Origin: a virus
IMG/VR virus record: IMGVR_UViG_3300031746_000050
Location: 1-42,865 of that record
Strand: one strand, 5' to 3'
DNA: 42,865 nt
In this document: positions 1 to 8,299 of the stretch, piece after piece
Numbering within the stretch: position 1 is the stretch's first letter
How the letters are laid out: the number at the start of each line of letters is the position of its first letter
Made by a program: the position numbers and the translations under genes
The notes under the pieces: model-generated
What the model saw: the letters and a program-made list of their open reading frames with translations, nothing else
Told to the model about the DNA's origin: nothing
Databases searched by the model: none

Positions 1-288
1 CTATTAATACACTTATACCCGAAACTGAACAAGGGAAAAAGTTTAAAGAAAAGTTTGGTAAAGACCCTGACTGGGGAACGACATCAAGTCTTTTAAATAA
101 AATAGTAGAAGATTCTGAAAAGATAGCAACCAAAAGTGCAGAACAAGCAGAAAGTAAAAATTGGTTAAAAAAATTAGTTAGTACTGGTCTACAATCCGCA
201 CCACAAATAATTGGTGCAGGGATACTTGGGGCTGGTATGCCTGTTGTTGGTGGTATTTCTGCCGCTAAACCTACCGCAGAAATTGCTA
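1..288. repeat. Terminal direct repeat, left copy
   Basis: This segment matches 42578-42865 base for base in length. I count 11 substitutions and no indels. Both copies lie in the same reading frame of the same gene. The differences cluster at about 127-220, while the outer parts are identical. This is what an assembly of a circular or permuted genome from a mixed population would give. A real near-identical duplication at physical ends is less likely, because it would cut a gene. Confidence 0.85.
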
Positions 289-3200
289 CTCGTGTATCAC
301 AAATGATACCTTTCGGTGTAGGTGCAACTGGTGCGCACGCAAGAGATATTGAAAAAGAATATGAATCATTAGGTAAAGAAGCACCTTATTTAGCTATGGT
401 AGCAGGTGGTTTATTGGGTGGTGTTGGTGAAATGGCGACTGAATTACCGGTATTTTTAGGAGTTACTAAATTATTAAAAGTAGGTGGAAAAGCACTTATA
501 AATGAGGGAGCTAAAAACTTAATTGGTAAATATGGCAAATTAGGGGTTGAATTTATAAAAGACCTTGCTTTACAATCTTGGCAAGAAGCAGAGATGGAAC
601 CTATAGAAAAAGCGATTAAACAAGCCGTTGGATTACCTCAAGACTGGTCTATTAAACCATTAGTCAAACAGATGGGACAAGCTGCTTATGGTGGTTTGGC
701 TATGGCTTTAGTGTTAGGTGGGTTAGGTGGGAGTGCAGTAGGTAGTGTTTATATAACTAATAAAACAATGGAAGCGGTTGATAATGTTATAAAAAATAAA
801 GGGGATATAAAAGAAGCAATAAGAAAAGTAGCAGAAACACAGGGGATTATACTTGCCGAGCCAAAGGCAGTTGCTTTAGGATATGAGAAGAAAGAGGAAA
901 TACCGAAGGCAGAAGTTAAAGAACCTATTATCCCTAAAGAACTTAATCTACTTGCAGAAGAAACAAAAAAGTATAAAACAGAAGAAGAATGGGAGAAGGC
1001 AATTTATAATAGTGAACTCAAAACAATACCGAAAGCTCCTGTTCCTTATAATCAAATGGGTAATGTAGTTGAATTAACTAAATCAGCAGGGTTTAAAAGT
1101 ATTGAAGACTTTTATAATCAAGTTACAAAGGTAGAACCTAAAGTCCCAGTTACTCCCGAACTTCCTAAAGTCGAAGAACCTAAAAAAGTAGAACCTATCG
1201 TTGAACCCACTCCGAAGGTTGCTATCCCCAAAGAACTTGAACCGTTGGCAGAGGAAGCGAGGAAGTATGGGAATATAGAGGAATTTATAGAAGGATTAAA
1301 ACAAAAAGGGGAAATTGCCTATCACGGAACAAGTTCTATTCATTTGGAAGGAATAAAAAAAGAAGGACTAAAACCATTTACTAAATTAAATGGAGAATTT
1401 TTATATACACTTCCAGAGGCAAAGAATTTTGTTTATTTAACAAAAGATATTTTATCTGCAAAGGATTTTGCAATGGACATTACTGGAAGAATGGGAATGA
1501 TATCTAAATATAAAAATGCTACACCGCAGATTATAGAAGTGGATATATCACAATTAAAAATTAAAAATATATCCGATAAAATTGTAGAAGATGTATTATT
1601 TAATGAAAAAACAGAAGTAGAAAAAGCGGTTAAAGAAGGATATGATGCCATATCATTGGGAGGTACATCTAAATATCCCGTTCAAGAAATAATTGTAGCA
1701 AATCCCGAAAAACTTTTAAATAAATACCAACTTACCGATTTTTACAACCAAGCCGTTGGTCTAAAAGCAGAAGGCGAAGCAGAAGCGACTATACCAGTTA
1801 CCGAGAAACCTGCGGTAATTGAACCTGAAAAAGTCACGACTGAACCAGAAGTGGTTAGTGAAAAAGTTAAAGAAGAAGTTCCTATTAAACCTCCAATTCC
1901 ACCTTCTCCTCTTACAAAAGAGATGGCAAAAGAACCGATAGGCGATCCGATAGCTAAATTAAATGAATTAATTAAACAAGCTAAACCTTTAAGGGGACGT
2001 CTTGAAACGGAATATACAAAGGAAAGAGCAAAAAGAATTAGAGAAGTAGAAAGGGCAATTGATGATATTGGTGGAGAACAGGGATATATAGTTGCCTTAT
2101 CTAAATTAAAAGGAAAATTAGCCGAACCCAAATTAGCATTTGAACCTGTTAAAGATAAATTAACTAAACCAGAATTAGATGATCTTTATAATAGAACTTT
2201 TAAACATCCATTTTTAGATGAGTGGGAAAAAATAAGTGCCGCTAATGAATTAACTAAAATATTGTCTGGAGAACTTCCTACTCCCAAAGGATTAGTTTTA
2301 TTAGAGGAAATTTATGGGACTAATTTAATAAAAAGTATCCTCTCTAAAAGAACATTGGGATTTAAAATTGCTGATGTCCTTATTGATATAGCTAATATAC
2401 CGAGGGCAATATTAGCCACTGCCGATATGTCTGGTTTCTTAAGGCAAGGTGTTGTTTATGTTGCCTCTCATCCTGTAATTGCCGCAAAGGCAATGGGAGA
2501 GACTTTTCAATTTGCCTTTACTCCTAAAGCATTTGAACAATACTTTAAAGATTTACCCAAAGATAAATTATATCCTTTAATGAGAAAAAGCGATTTACCT
2601 ATTACTGACCCTGCAAGGTTTTCGGCAAGTGGACATGAAGAAGCATTTATCTCTCGTTTAATACAACAAATACCAATAATAGGGCAAATTATAAAATTTT
2701 CCGAAAGATGTTATGTAGGTTTTTTAACTAAATTAAGAGTAGATGTTTTTAAACTTTTTGCTAATGAATATTTATCAAGAGGATTTAGTCCAGTAAAAGA
2801 TATAAAATTATTCAAAGCTACCGCAGATGTGGTAAGTGTTTTTACTGGTAGAGGAAGTTTAGGAAGTTTAAATAGAATAACTCCGTTGTTAAATACTACC
2901 TTCTTTTCCCCCCGTTTAATTATGGCACGATTTAATGCTTTAAATCCTCTTTGGTATGCAAGACAACCTAAAGAAATAAGAATAAAATCTTTAGGTGATT
3001 TTGCTAAATTCGTTGCGGCGGGAGTAACGTTACTTGTATTAATTAAGGCAAGCGGTTTAGGGGATGTTGAACCTGACCCCAGAAGTTCTGATTTTGGGAA
3101 AATTAGAATAGGAAATACGAGATGGGATATTTGGGGAGGATTTATACAATGGTGTAGGGTTTTTTCTCAATTAATTACAGGAGAAAGAAAAAATACGGCA

Positions 3201-3605
3201 ACGGGAGAAATTATTTCTTTAAGTAAAGAAGAATATCCTTTTACTACCAGAAAAGAAGTTTTATTAAGATTTATTGAAGGAAAATTAGCTCCCGTTCCAG
3301 CATTAATAAATGAATTAATTTCTGGGGCAAAAACCTTTGAAGGTGAAGATATAACCTTTGAAACGGTAGTAAAAGAAAAATTTATCCCTATGTATATTCA
3401 AGACATAGCCGAAGCTTATGCTGATGGAGGATTTGGAAGGTCTGTAGGAGCTGGAGTTACAGCCTTCTTTGGAGTGGGTGTTCAAACTTGGGAAGAAAAA
3501 GGAGCAAAAGAACCATTTAAAATAACTATACCTAAAAGTGGTAAGTTAATATTTACTAAACCAAAATTGAATATACAATCTACTAAATTGAAATTTAATT
3601 TTTAA
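1..3605 (+). CDS. Large internal virion (ejection) protein with ART-like domain, 3' part
   Basis: The frame is open from base 3 and continues the gene that starts at 42223; joined across the terminal repeat the product is 1319 residues. Joined numbering is used here. The N-terminal region has Gly/Ala-rich hydrophobic stretches, followed by long acidic and proline-rich linkers. At about residues 555-690 there is an ADP-ribosyltransferase-like domain: YHGTS with H560, VYLT with Y597, and VQEII with E681, giving an H-Y-E triad. The C-terminal part (about 760-1200) is helical and resembles the large polyvalent proteins of podoviruses, with one hydrophobic segment. The gene follows two other presumed internal virion genes and a GNAT gene, the position of T7 gp16-like proteins. 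The probable role is ejection with the DNA, with possible modification of a host target. The virion role is inferred from context and size; the ART call rests on motif spacing only. Confidence 0.75.
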   Translation, partial: INTLIPETEQGKKFKEKFGKDPDWGTTSSLLNKIVEDSEKIATKSAEQAESKNWLKKLVSTGLQSAPQIIGAGILGAGMPVVGGISAAKPTAEIATRVSQMIPFGVGATGAHARDIEKEYESLGKEAPYLAMVAGGLLGGVGEMATELPVFLGVTKLLKVGGKALINEGAKNLIGKYGKLGVEFIKDLALQSWQEAEMEPIEKAIKQAVGLPQDWSIKPLVKQMGQAAYGGLAMALVLGGLGGSAVGSVYITNKTMEAVDNVIKNKGDIKEAIRKVAETQGIILAEPKAVALGYEKKEEIPKAEVKEPIIPKELNLLAEETKKYKTEEEWEKAIYNSELKTIPKAPVPYNQMGNVVELTKSAGFKSIEDFYNQVTKVEPKVPVTPELPKVEEPKKVEPIVEPTPKVAIPKELEPLAEEARKYGNIEEFIEGLKQKGEIAYHGTSSIHLEGIKKEGLKPFTKLNGEFLYTLPEAKNFVYLTKDILSAKDFAMDITGRMGMISKYKNATPQIIEVDISQLKIKNISDKIVEDVLFNEKTEVEKAVKEGYDAISLGGTSKYPVQEIIVANPEKLLNKYQLTDFYNQAVGLKAEGEAEATIPVTEKPAVIEPEKVTTEPEVVSEKVKEEVPIKPPIPPSPLTKEMAKEPIGDPIAKLNELIKQAKPLRGRLETEYTKERAKRIREVERAIDDIGGEQGYIVALSKLKGKLAEPKLAFEPVKDKLTKPELDDLYNRTFKHPFLDEWEKISAANELTKILSGELPTPKGLVLLEEIYGTNLIKSILSKRTLGFKIADVLIDIANIPRAILATADMSGFLRQGVVYVASHPVIAAKAMGETFQFAFTPKAFEQYFKDLPKDKLYPLMRKSDLPITDPARFSASGHEEAFISRLIQQIPIIGQIIKFSERCYVGFLTKLRVDVFKLFANEYLSRGFSPVKDIKLFKATADVVSVFTGRGSLGSLNRITPLLNTTFFSPRLIMARFNALNPLWYARQPKEIRIKSLGDFAKFVAAGVTLLVLIKASGLGDVEPDPRSSDFGKIRIGNTRWDIWGGFIQWCRVFSQLITGERKNTATGEIISLSKEEYPFTTRKEVLLRFIEGKLAPVPALINELISGAKTFEGEDITFETVVKEKFIPMYIQDIAEAYADGGFGRSVGAGVTAFFGVGVQTWEEKGAKEPFKITIPKSGKLIFTKPKLNIQSTKLKFNF

Positions 3606-3628
3606 AATCTAAATTTTAACTTCGTAGA
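3579..3628. terminator. Inverted repeat shared by two converging gene ends
   Basis: The last codons of the plus-strand virion gene (3579-3602) and of the minus-strand gene (3602-3628) form an imperfect inverted repeat, with arms close to TCTACTAAATTGAAATTTA. The stop codons of the two genes nearly touch. The AT-rich dyad is followed by short T runs on either strand, so it may be a weak bidirectional terminator. Because it is coding on both strands, both proteins end in STKLKF plus two residues. Confidence 0.4.
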
Positions 3629-3838
3629 TTCTCCACTTTTTTGGGGTGAATATCTTTCATAATTAGTATCTATATCGCCAGTTAGGGTATTTATTTTAGT
3701 AATTAATACAGTATCATCATCAACCCTAACCGACTGTATCTGATACTTCGGTATAACTAAATAAATTACTGTAATGATTAACAGTATAATTAAACCGATT
3801 AGAATGGTATGGGAAACTTTTTTAACATAGGTTTTCAT
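3602..3838 (-). CDS. Small single-TM membrane protein (possible moron)
   Basis: 78 residues. A basic N-terminus is followed by one strong hydrophobic helix (about residues 11-29) and a polar C-terminal domain of about 45 residues ending in STKLKFRF, probably outside the cytoplasm. The start has a strong Shine-Dalgarno AGGAGG (complement of 3845-3850). It is one of only two genes on the minus strand. It has its own promoter-like sequence (TTGACA, 17 nt, TATATG) about 100 nt upstream, with a structured leader between. It converges on the big virion gene, ending within 3 nt of it. I do not recognise the family. Independent expression suggests a host-surface or exclusion role, which is inference. 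Confidence 0.7.
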   Translation of the reverse strand: MKTYVKKVSHTILIGLIILLIITVIYLVIPKYQIQSVRVDDDTVLITKINTLTGDIDTNYERYSPQKSGESTKLKFRF

Positions 3839-3843
3839 AATAG

Positions 3844-3925
3844 ACCTCCTGAAGTGATAGGCGAGCCAAGCAAGGAGATGACCTACCGAAATAGACTTCG
3901 GTATTTCAAAACTCGGTCCGCCTAC
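3844..3925 (-). promoter_or_regulatory. Structured 5' leader, candidate cis-regulatory RNA
   Basis: Read on the minus strand, the bases complementary to 3912-3925 pair with those complementary to 3857-3870 in a 14-bp helix with one A-C mismatch. Several of its pairs are G-U in this direction and would be A-C on the plus strand, so the RNA is on the minus strand. Inside is a perfect 7-bp hairpin (complement of 3884-3890 with 3897-3903, 6-nt loop). A CUCCU (complement of 3873-3877) can pair with the AGGAG Shine-Dalgarno of the small membrane gene (complement of 3845-3850). It matches no riboswitch class I know. Confidence 0.5.
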
Positions 3926-3942
3926 CCCGTTATTATGAATAT

Positions 3943-3971
3943 CATATATCAGAAAGTTAAATAAATGTCAA
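3943..3971 (-). promoter_or_regulatory. Sigma70-like promoter for the minus-strand membrane gene
   Basis: On the minus strand: TTGACA (complement of 3966-3971), a 17-nt spacer, and TATATG (complement of 3943-3948). The predicted start of transcription near 3936 gives a leader of about 98 nt, which holds the structured RNA. The -35 box overlaps the beginning of the plus-strand gene region. Confidence 0.55.
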
Positions 3972-3985
3972 CAGAGGTGAGCAAA

Positions 3986-4282
3986 ATGACCTGGACAGAA
4001 ACTTCTAAAAGTTCATCTAAATGGTTAAAAAAGAGGGGAGCAGTAAAAGTGCCTCGTGGTGCTTTTGGGACATATAATACCAGAGGAGAAATAGCATTAG
4101 CTATTCACGGTGATGCAGGGGCTACGGTAACTCGTAGAGATATGGAAGATTATTTCGGAATAAAAATTGATAATAATTTTACCGAAGCAGATAAGGATAA
4201 TTCCAACTTTGCTGAAGTTTCTAAAGGTTCATCAAGTTTTACCGAAAAATCTAAAGGTTCTTCGAATTGGAGTGAGACTTAA
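3986..4282 (+). CDS. Small virion-associated protein with W/F-T-E-x-S-K repeats
   Basis: 98 residues. The start chosen is ATG 3986, 5 nt after GAGGTGA; an earlier in-frame ATG at 3965 has no ribosome site. Short repeats of the type WTETSK, FTEADK, FAEVSK, FTEKSK, WSET frame a central Gly/Ala region with a possible helix at about 60-70. Such tandem W/F-T/S-E-x-S-K motifs occur in uncharacterised phage proteins near tail-fibre genes. It ends one base before the fibre gene, so it is probably co-translated with it and may be a fibre attachment or virion protein. Function unproven. Confidence 0.6.
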   Translation: MTWTETSKSSSKWLKKRGAVKVPRGAFGTYNTRGEIALAIHGDAGATVTRRDMEDYFGIKIDNNFTEADKDNSNFAEVSKGSSSFTEKSKGSSNWSET

Positions 4283-6628
4283 ATGAAAAAAATATTTATA
4301 CCTATATTTATATGTTTGTGTTTAATTGCCTATATAGTAGGATATTCTACCACTACAACTACTACTAATTTATTATTGGTTAAACCAGCAAGTGAAGATA
4401 CAACTGTGGATTACTTTGATACAGTCAATGCTAATATGGATTTAATCGATGCTATATTCAATACCGTGTCTTTAACCGAATTTGGTTATCTTGATGGGGT
4501 AACTTCGGCAATACAGACACAATTAGGACTTCGATATTTAAAGACTGAAATAGATGCTGAAACGGAAATGGAAGCAATTTGGGGTGTAGGATTGGCTCAT
4601 TCAGGGGCGAATTCTGACATAACTTCTTTAACTGGATTAACTACTGCTTTGGGTGCGGCTTATGGTGGTACTGGTATTGCCAACAATGCTGCCGAAACCA
4701 TAACTATAGGTGGGGCAGGGACTTATGCACTTACTTTGACCTTAACCAATACTACCAATGTTACTTTGCCGACTACTGGCACGGTATTAACCAATGCGGC
4801 TAATACTATTGATAGCGACCAATATGTTGACGCAAGTATAGACCACGAACATTTAGCTCCAGATGTAATAAGTGGATTAACCGATGTAACTTCGGCTGAT
4901 GCTGATTATATGATGATTTGGGATGCAACGGATAGTGCTTTAAAAAAAGTAGATATGGCAGAAGTAAGAGGTGCGGGTGGAGGTCTTGCAGCAACTGATA
5001 TTGATACTTCTGCCGAGATTGCAGCAATAGTAGGCGATGAGACTGGAACTGGTGTGTTGGTATATGGGACTTCTCCGACCTTTACGACTAATTTAACCGT
5101 TACTGATTTAATTTATTTTGATAATACAGTAGATTACAATATTAAATTAGGTTATCAGGCAGGGAAAAATGTAGCTTCTGGAGCGATAGATAATACTTTT
5201 GTTGGTTATCAAGCAGGTTATTTTGGTGCTACCAGCACCAATGCAGCAGATTATAACATTGCCGTTGGATATAAATCTCTCTATTCTAATACTACTGGTA
5301 GTGAAAACACAGCCATAGGAGTAAATGCTCTTTATTCTAATACTACAGGATACGAGAATTTAGCATTAGGATACGGTGCTTTATATTCTAATACCATAGG
5401 AATTGAAAACATAGCCATAGGATACAAAGCTCTTTATACTAACGTTAGCGGTAATGATAATTTTGCAATGGGAGTAGAGGTACTCCGTTGTAATACTACT
5501 GGTTATGAAAATACATCAATAGGAACATATTCTCTCTGGACTAATACTGAAGGTTATGATAACTCAGCTTTGGGGTATAATGCGCTTTATGCCAATAGTA
5601 CTGGCTATCAAAATACAGCAGTGGGAACTTATGCAGGTGATAAAATCACCACTGGAAATTCAAATACCTTTGTAGGATATGCTGCTGGAGATAATGCCTC
5701 CCAAAAAGTAGATGCTGTAAATTCAACAGCTTTGGGAGCAAATGTTTATACTACAAAGAGTAATCAAGTAGTTCTTGGGGATACAAATATAGTAGAAACA
5801 TTATTAAGGGGTAGTATCTATATAGGAAGTGACTATACTGCTCCTACTGCTCGTTTACATTTACCTGCAGGCACAGCAACTGCTTCTACTGCACCATTAA
5901 AGTTTACTTCTGGGACACCACTCACAACTCCTGAAGCAGGGGCAGTAGAGTTTCAGACGGACACTTATTATGCAACAATAACGACTGGTGCAGCAAGAAA
6001 AAGTTTTGCCTTTCGTGAAGATAAGTTATCTGCCTTTGCCGCCACTACTTCAGCCGAACTGGCAGGGGTAATAAGTGATGAGACTGGAACGGATAAGTTA
6101 GTCTATAATACTTCTCCAAGTTTGGTTACTCCGACTTTAGGTGCAGCAAGTGCGACCTCTATAAATCTTACAGGTGGTCAAATTGCCTTCCCTGCGACTG
6201 CTGCTCCCAGTGCGGATGCAAATACCCTTGATGATTATGAAGAGGGTACGTGGACAATGGGAGTATCCTTTGGTGGAGGAACAACGGGGATTACTTATAA
6301 TAGATACACTGGTTACTATACGAAGATAGGAAATTTGGTAACTATAAGTGGGCGGTTGACTTTAACATCAAAAGGTTCATCTACAGGAGCAGCATTACTT
6401 ACGGGTCTTCCATTTACGGTAGTAAATAATGATGCTGGGTGGGCTGCGGCAGTACTACGAGTATGGAATATAACATTTGCCAACCAAATAATGGGAAATA
6501 CTGTGATAAATACAACAACAATAGAATTACAGGAACTTACGGAAGCAGGAGCGAGTACAGCCTTAGCAGATACAGATTTTGCAAATACCAGTGAAATTAT
6601 AGTTGGTTGCACCTACAGAATAAATTAA
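4283..6628 (+). CDS. Tail fibre/spike-like protein with head-type beta repeats
   Basis: 781 residues. The N-terminus is a basic start plus a hydrophobic stretch (residues 5-22) that reads like a signal peptide or TM anchor, unusual for a phage fibre. Residues 25-60 (LLVKPASEDTTVDYFDTVN) resemble the N-terminal module of many phage fibres. From about 290 to 480 it carries imperfect repeats of roughly 20 residues with the core NTAIGxxAL.SNTTGYEN, which form beta-solenoid or trimeric head-like stalks. The C-terminal domain starts at DDYEEGTWT and contains YTKIGN, a receptor-binding domain common in phage fibres. The likely role is host recognition. The start is ATG directly after the preceding stop. 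Confidence 0.8.
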   Translation: MKKIFIPIFICLCLIAYIVGYSTTTTTTNLLLVKPASEDTTVDYFDTVNANMDLIDAIFNTVSLTEFGYLDGVTSAIQTQLGLRYLKTEIDAETEMEAIWGVGLAHSGANSDITSLTGLTTALGAAYGGTGIANNAAETITIGGAGTYALTLTLTNTTNVTLPTTGTVLTNAANTIDSDQYVDASIDHEHLAPDVISGLTDVTSADADYMMIWDATDSALKKVDMAEVRGAGGGLAATDIDTSAEIAAIVGDETGTGVLVYGTSPTFTTNLTVTDLIYFDNTVDYNIKLGYQAGKNVASGAIDNTFVGYQAGYFGATSTNAADYNIAVGYKSLYSNTTGSENTAIGVNALYSNTTGYENLALGYGALYSNTIGIENIAIGYKALYTNVSGNDNFAMGVEVLRCNTTGYENTSIGTYSLWTNTEGYDNSALGYNALYANSTGYQNTAVGTYAGDKITTGNSNTFVGYAAGDNASQKVDAVNSTALGANVYTTKSNQVVLGDTNIVETLLRGSIYIGSDYTAPTARLHLPAGTATASTAPLKFTSGTPLTTPEAGAVEFQTDTYYATITTGAARKSFAFREDKLSAFAATTSAELAGVISDETGTDKLVYNTSPSLVTPTLGAASATSINLTGGQIAFPATAAPSADANTLDDYEEGTWTMGVSFGGGTTGITYNRYTGYYTKIGNLVTISGRLTLTSKGSSTGAALLTGLPFTVVNNDAGWAAAVLRVWNITFANQIMGNTVINTTTIELQELTEAGASTALADTDFANTSEIIVGCTYRIN

Positions 6629-6640
6629 GGAGATGATATT

Positions 6641-6715
6641 ATGCCTGAAAAAACTACGGAAGAAATAAAGGAGATGATGAGATGTGTTAGAAATTCTAAA
6701 AATGGCACTGAATAA
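6641..6715 (+). CDS. Putative 24-residue peptide
   Basis: ATG at 6641 has a clear AAGGAGATGATATT ribosome site. The peptide is short and charged (MPEKTTEEIKEMMRCVRNSK...). It overlaps the next gene, whose Shine-Dalgarno lies inside it, so translation of this peptide could tune the downstream holin candidate. It has no recognisable family. Confidence 0.4.
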   Translation: MPEKTTEEIKEMMRCVRNSKNGTE

Positions 6716-6923
6716 TAGTGTGGCTCTTTTTTTTGCGGTTTTATTTTATCTAGATTTCCGTAAGAAGATTAATTCTTTAGATAATACAATTTCAAATCAT
6801 TTAACACATGCACTTGACCTTAATACGGAAGCAACGAAGAAGGATTCAGAAAGTGGGGAAAGGGTCGAGAGGGCAATAAATAATTTGATATTAAAGATAA
6901 CAGAATTTATAGAAAAAAAATAA
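6684..6923 (+). CDS. Holin-like small membrane protein
   Basis: 79 residues, start GTG 6684 with AAGGAG 10 nt upstream. One hydrophobic helix (about residues 9-24, NNSVALFFAVLFYL) is followed by a charged, coiled-coil-prone tail. The architecture resembles BhlA/UviB-type holin-like peptides. It lies with a second small membrane gene upstream of a GH73 endolysin, as expected of a lysis module. Alternative: a structural or inner-membrane protein of another kind. Confidence 0.5.
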   Translation: MLEILKMALNNSVALFFAVLFYLDFRKKINSLDNTISNHLTHALDLNTEATKKDSESGERVERAINNLILKITEFIEKK

Positions 6924-6937
6924 TAAGGAGGTAAATT

Positions 6938-7174
6938 ATGGCATTCATATTGGCTGTTTTAATAATGATAGGGATTGCATTTGCAACTGTAGGGATTATA
7001 TTAATTCCATACTTTTATGGTTGTTATATACTTTGGCTTAAATTGAGTTTAAGTTGGAAAATAATACTGCCGATTATATATATATCGTTTATATATCTTG
7101 CAATAAAATGTCAGTTCTTTCAAGTAGTCGCTGGATTTTTTGAAAAAAATAATAAGGAGGTGGTAAAGAAATAG
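6938..7174 (+). CDS. Two-TM small membrane protein, lysis-module candidate
   Basis: 78 residues, ATG after AAGGAGG. Hydrophobic segments at about residues 2-28 and 40-58 with a short charged tail make it a possible second holin or antiholin. Its last codons overlap the beginning of the phosphoesterase reading frame: its Shine-Dalgarno-like AAGGAGGT at 7154-7161 sits 9 nt before that frame's ATA codon. Confidence 0.5.
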   Translation: MAFILAVLIMIGIAFATVGIILIPYFYGCYILWLKLSLSWKIILPIIYISFIYLAIKCQFFQVVAGFFEKNNKEVVKK

Positions 7175-8298
7175 AAAAGTGTCCAGAATGTGGCTCTGAT
7201 AAATTAACTAAAAGAGGTTTTGATCCTCATAATAAGCAGAAGTATCACTGTGAGAATTGCGGGGCATACCCGACAGAAGGGGCGAAAAGACATAGGGATA
7301 AAAAAGATATAAAACCTATCCCTATAGATAAGAAGAAATCTTCTCGGGAGATATATAAAGATATTGAAGCTATCACTAAAAAGGTTATTGATAGTTTAGA
7401 ACCTAAAAATAGATTAGAACCAGTTATAGAAAAAGGCACTTTGAAAAAAGAAAAGTGGGTCCAGGAATTTTCGGATCTTCATTATGGTCTGGAAGTGAAT
7501 CCAATAGAGATAGGAGATTTGGGATATTATAATACCACCATTGCTAAAGAAAGGGTAAATTACCTTGCAGGCACTATGGCGAAGATATTAGAGTATTATC
7601 CTAACCGACCTGAAGAATTATATCTGATGTTACTTGGCGATAATATGGAAGGTGCTTATATGCGGGGTAATCAACAGGCTAATATTGAATTTGGGGTAAG
7701 CAGGCAAATAATTGAACTTGAAGAATTAATTACTGATTATATTATTTATCTATCTAAATACTTTCCAGTTATAAAAATATTTGCTGTTGTAGGTGGTAAT
7801 CACGGGAGACCTACGGCAAATAAAAAGGATTCATCTCCCAGTGATAATTTAGAGCAAATTATTTATAGTAATATTAAATATCGTCTTAAAGATTTACATA
7901 ATATATTTTTTGAATATTCCATTGCCAAACACATGATAGTAGAGATTAGCGGAATGAAATTTTGGTTAGAGCATGGCGATACTTCTCATAGTTGGTTAGG
8001 AATACCTTATTATGGACTGCAAAGAGAAATGCAAAATATCAATAAAATGTTAGCAATATTTAAAGAAAATGCCGACTTCTTGCTTTGCGGACATTTTCAT
8101 AGTAAGGCAGTTTTTGAAAGTGTAATAATGAATGGAAGTTTTGTAGGTGGAGATATACATTCAGTAGGAGATTTAAGAAGAATGGATTTGCCTTCTCAAA
8201 AGGTATTTGGGGTTAATGAGAAACACGGAATTGTCTGGGATAGGAATATATTTTTAATAGATGATCCCCGTAAGTTAAAGATAAAAATTTATAAATAG
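7171..8298 (+). CDS. Zinc-ribbon metallophosphoesterase, apparent ATA start
   Basis: About 375 residues. The N-terminal zinc ribbon (KCPECG ... YHCENCG, residues 3-30) leads through a basic linker to a calcineurin-like phosphoesterase: DLHYG (102-106), GDN (156-158), GNHGR (209-213), a later HGDT and GHFHS. These supply the two-metal ligands of the family. No ATG, GTG or TTG occurs in frame before TTG 7441, which would lose the ribbon. ATA 7171 lies 9 nt after AAGGAGGT, so I take ATA as the start. A frameshift from the overlapping membrane gene is an alternative. Probable role: a phosphodiesterase acting on nucleic acid or nucleotides. Related ribbon-phosphoesterase proteins occur in phages; the substrate is unknown. 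Confidence 0.75.
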   Translation: MEKCPECGSDKLTKRGFDPHNKQKYHCENCGAYPTEGAKRHRDKKDIKPIPIDKKKSSREIYKDIEAITKKVIDSLEPKNRLEPVIEKGTLKKEKWVQEFSDLHYGLEVNPIEIGDLGYYNTTIAKERVNYLAGTMAKILEYYPNRPEELYLMLLGDNMEGAYMRGNQQANIEFGVSRQIIELEELITDYIIYLSKYFPVIKIFAVVGGNHGRPTANKKDSSPSDNLEQIIYSNIKYRLKDLHNIFFEYSIAKHMIVEISGMKFWLEHGDTSHSWLGIPYYGLQREMQNINKMLAIFKENADFLLCGHFHSKAVFESVIMNGSFVGGDIHSVGDLRRMDLPSQKVFGVNEKHGIVWDRNIFLIDDPRKLKIKIYK

Positions 8299-8299
8299 T

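Noticed and set aside
3857-3925. tRNA gene in the leader of the minus-strand membrane gene
   Set aside because: The outer helix resembles an acceptor stem, but there is no T arm with TTC and no anticodon arm in either orientation.
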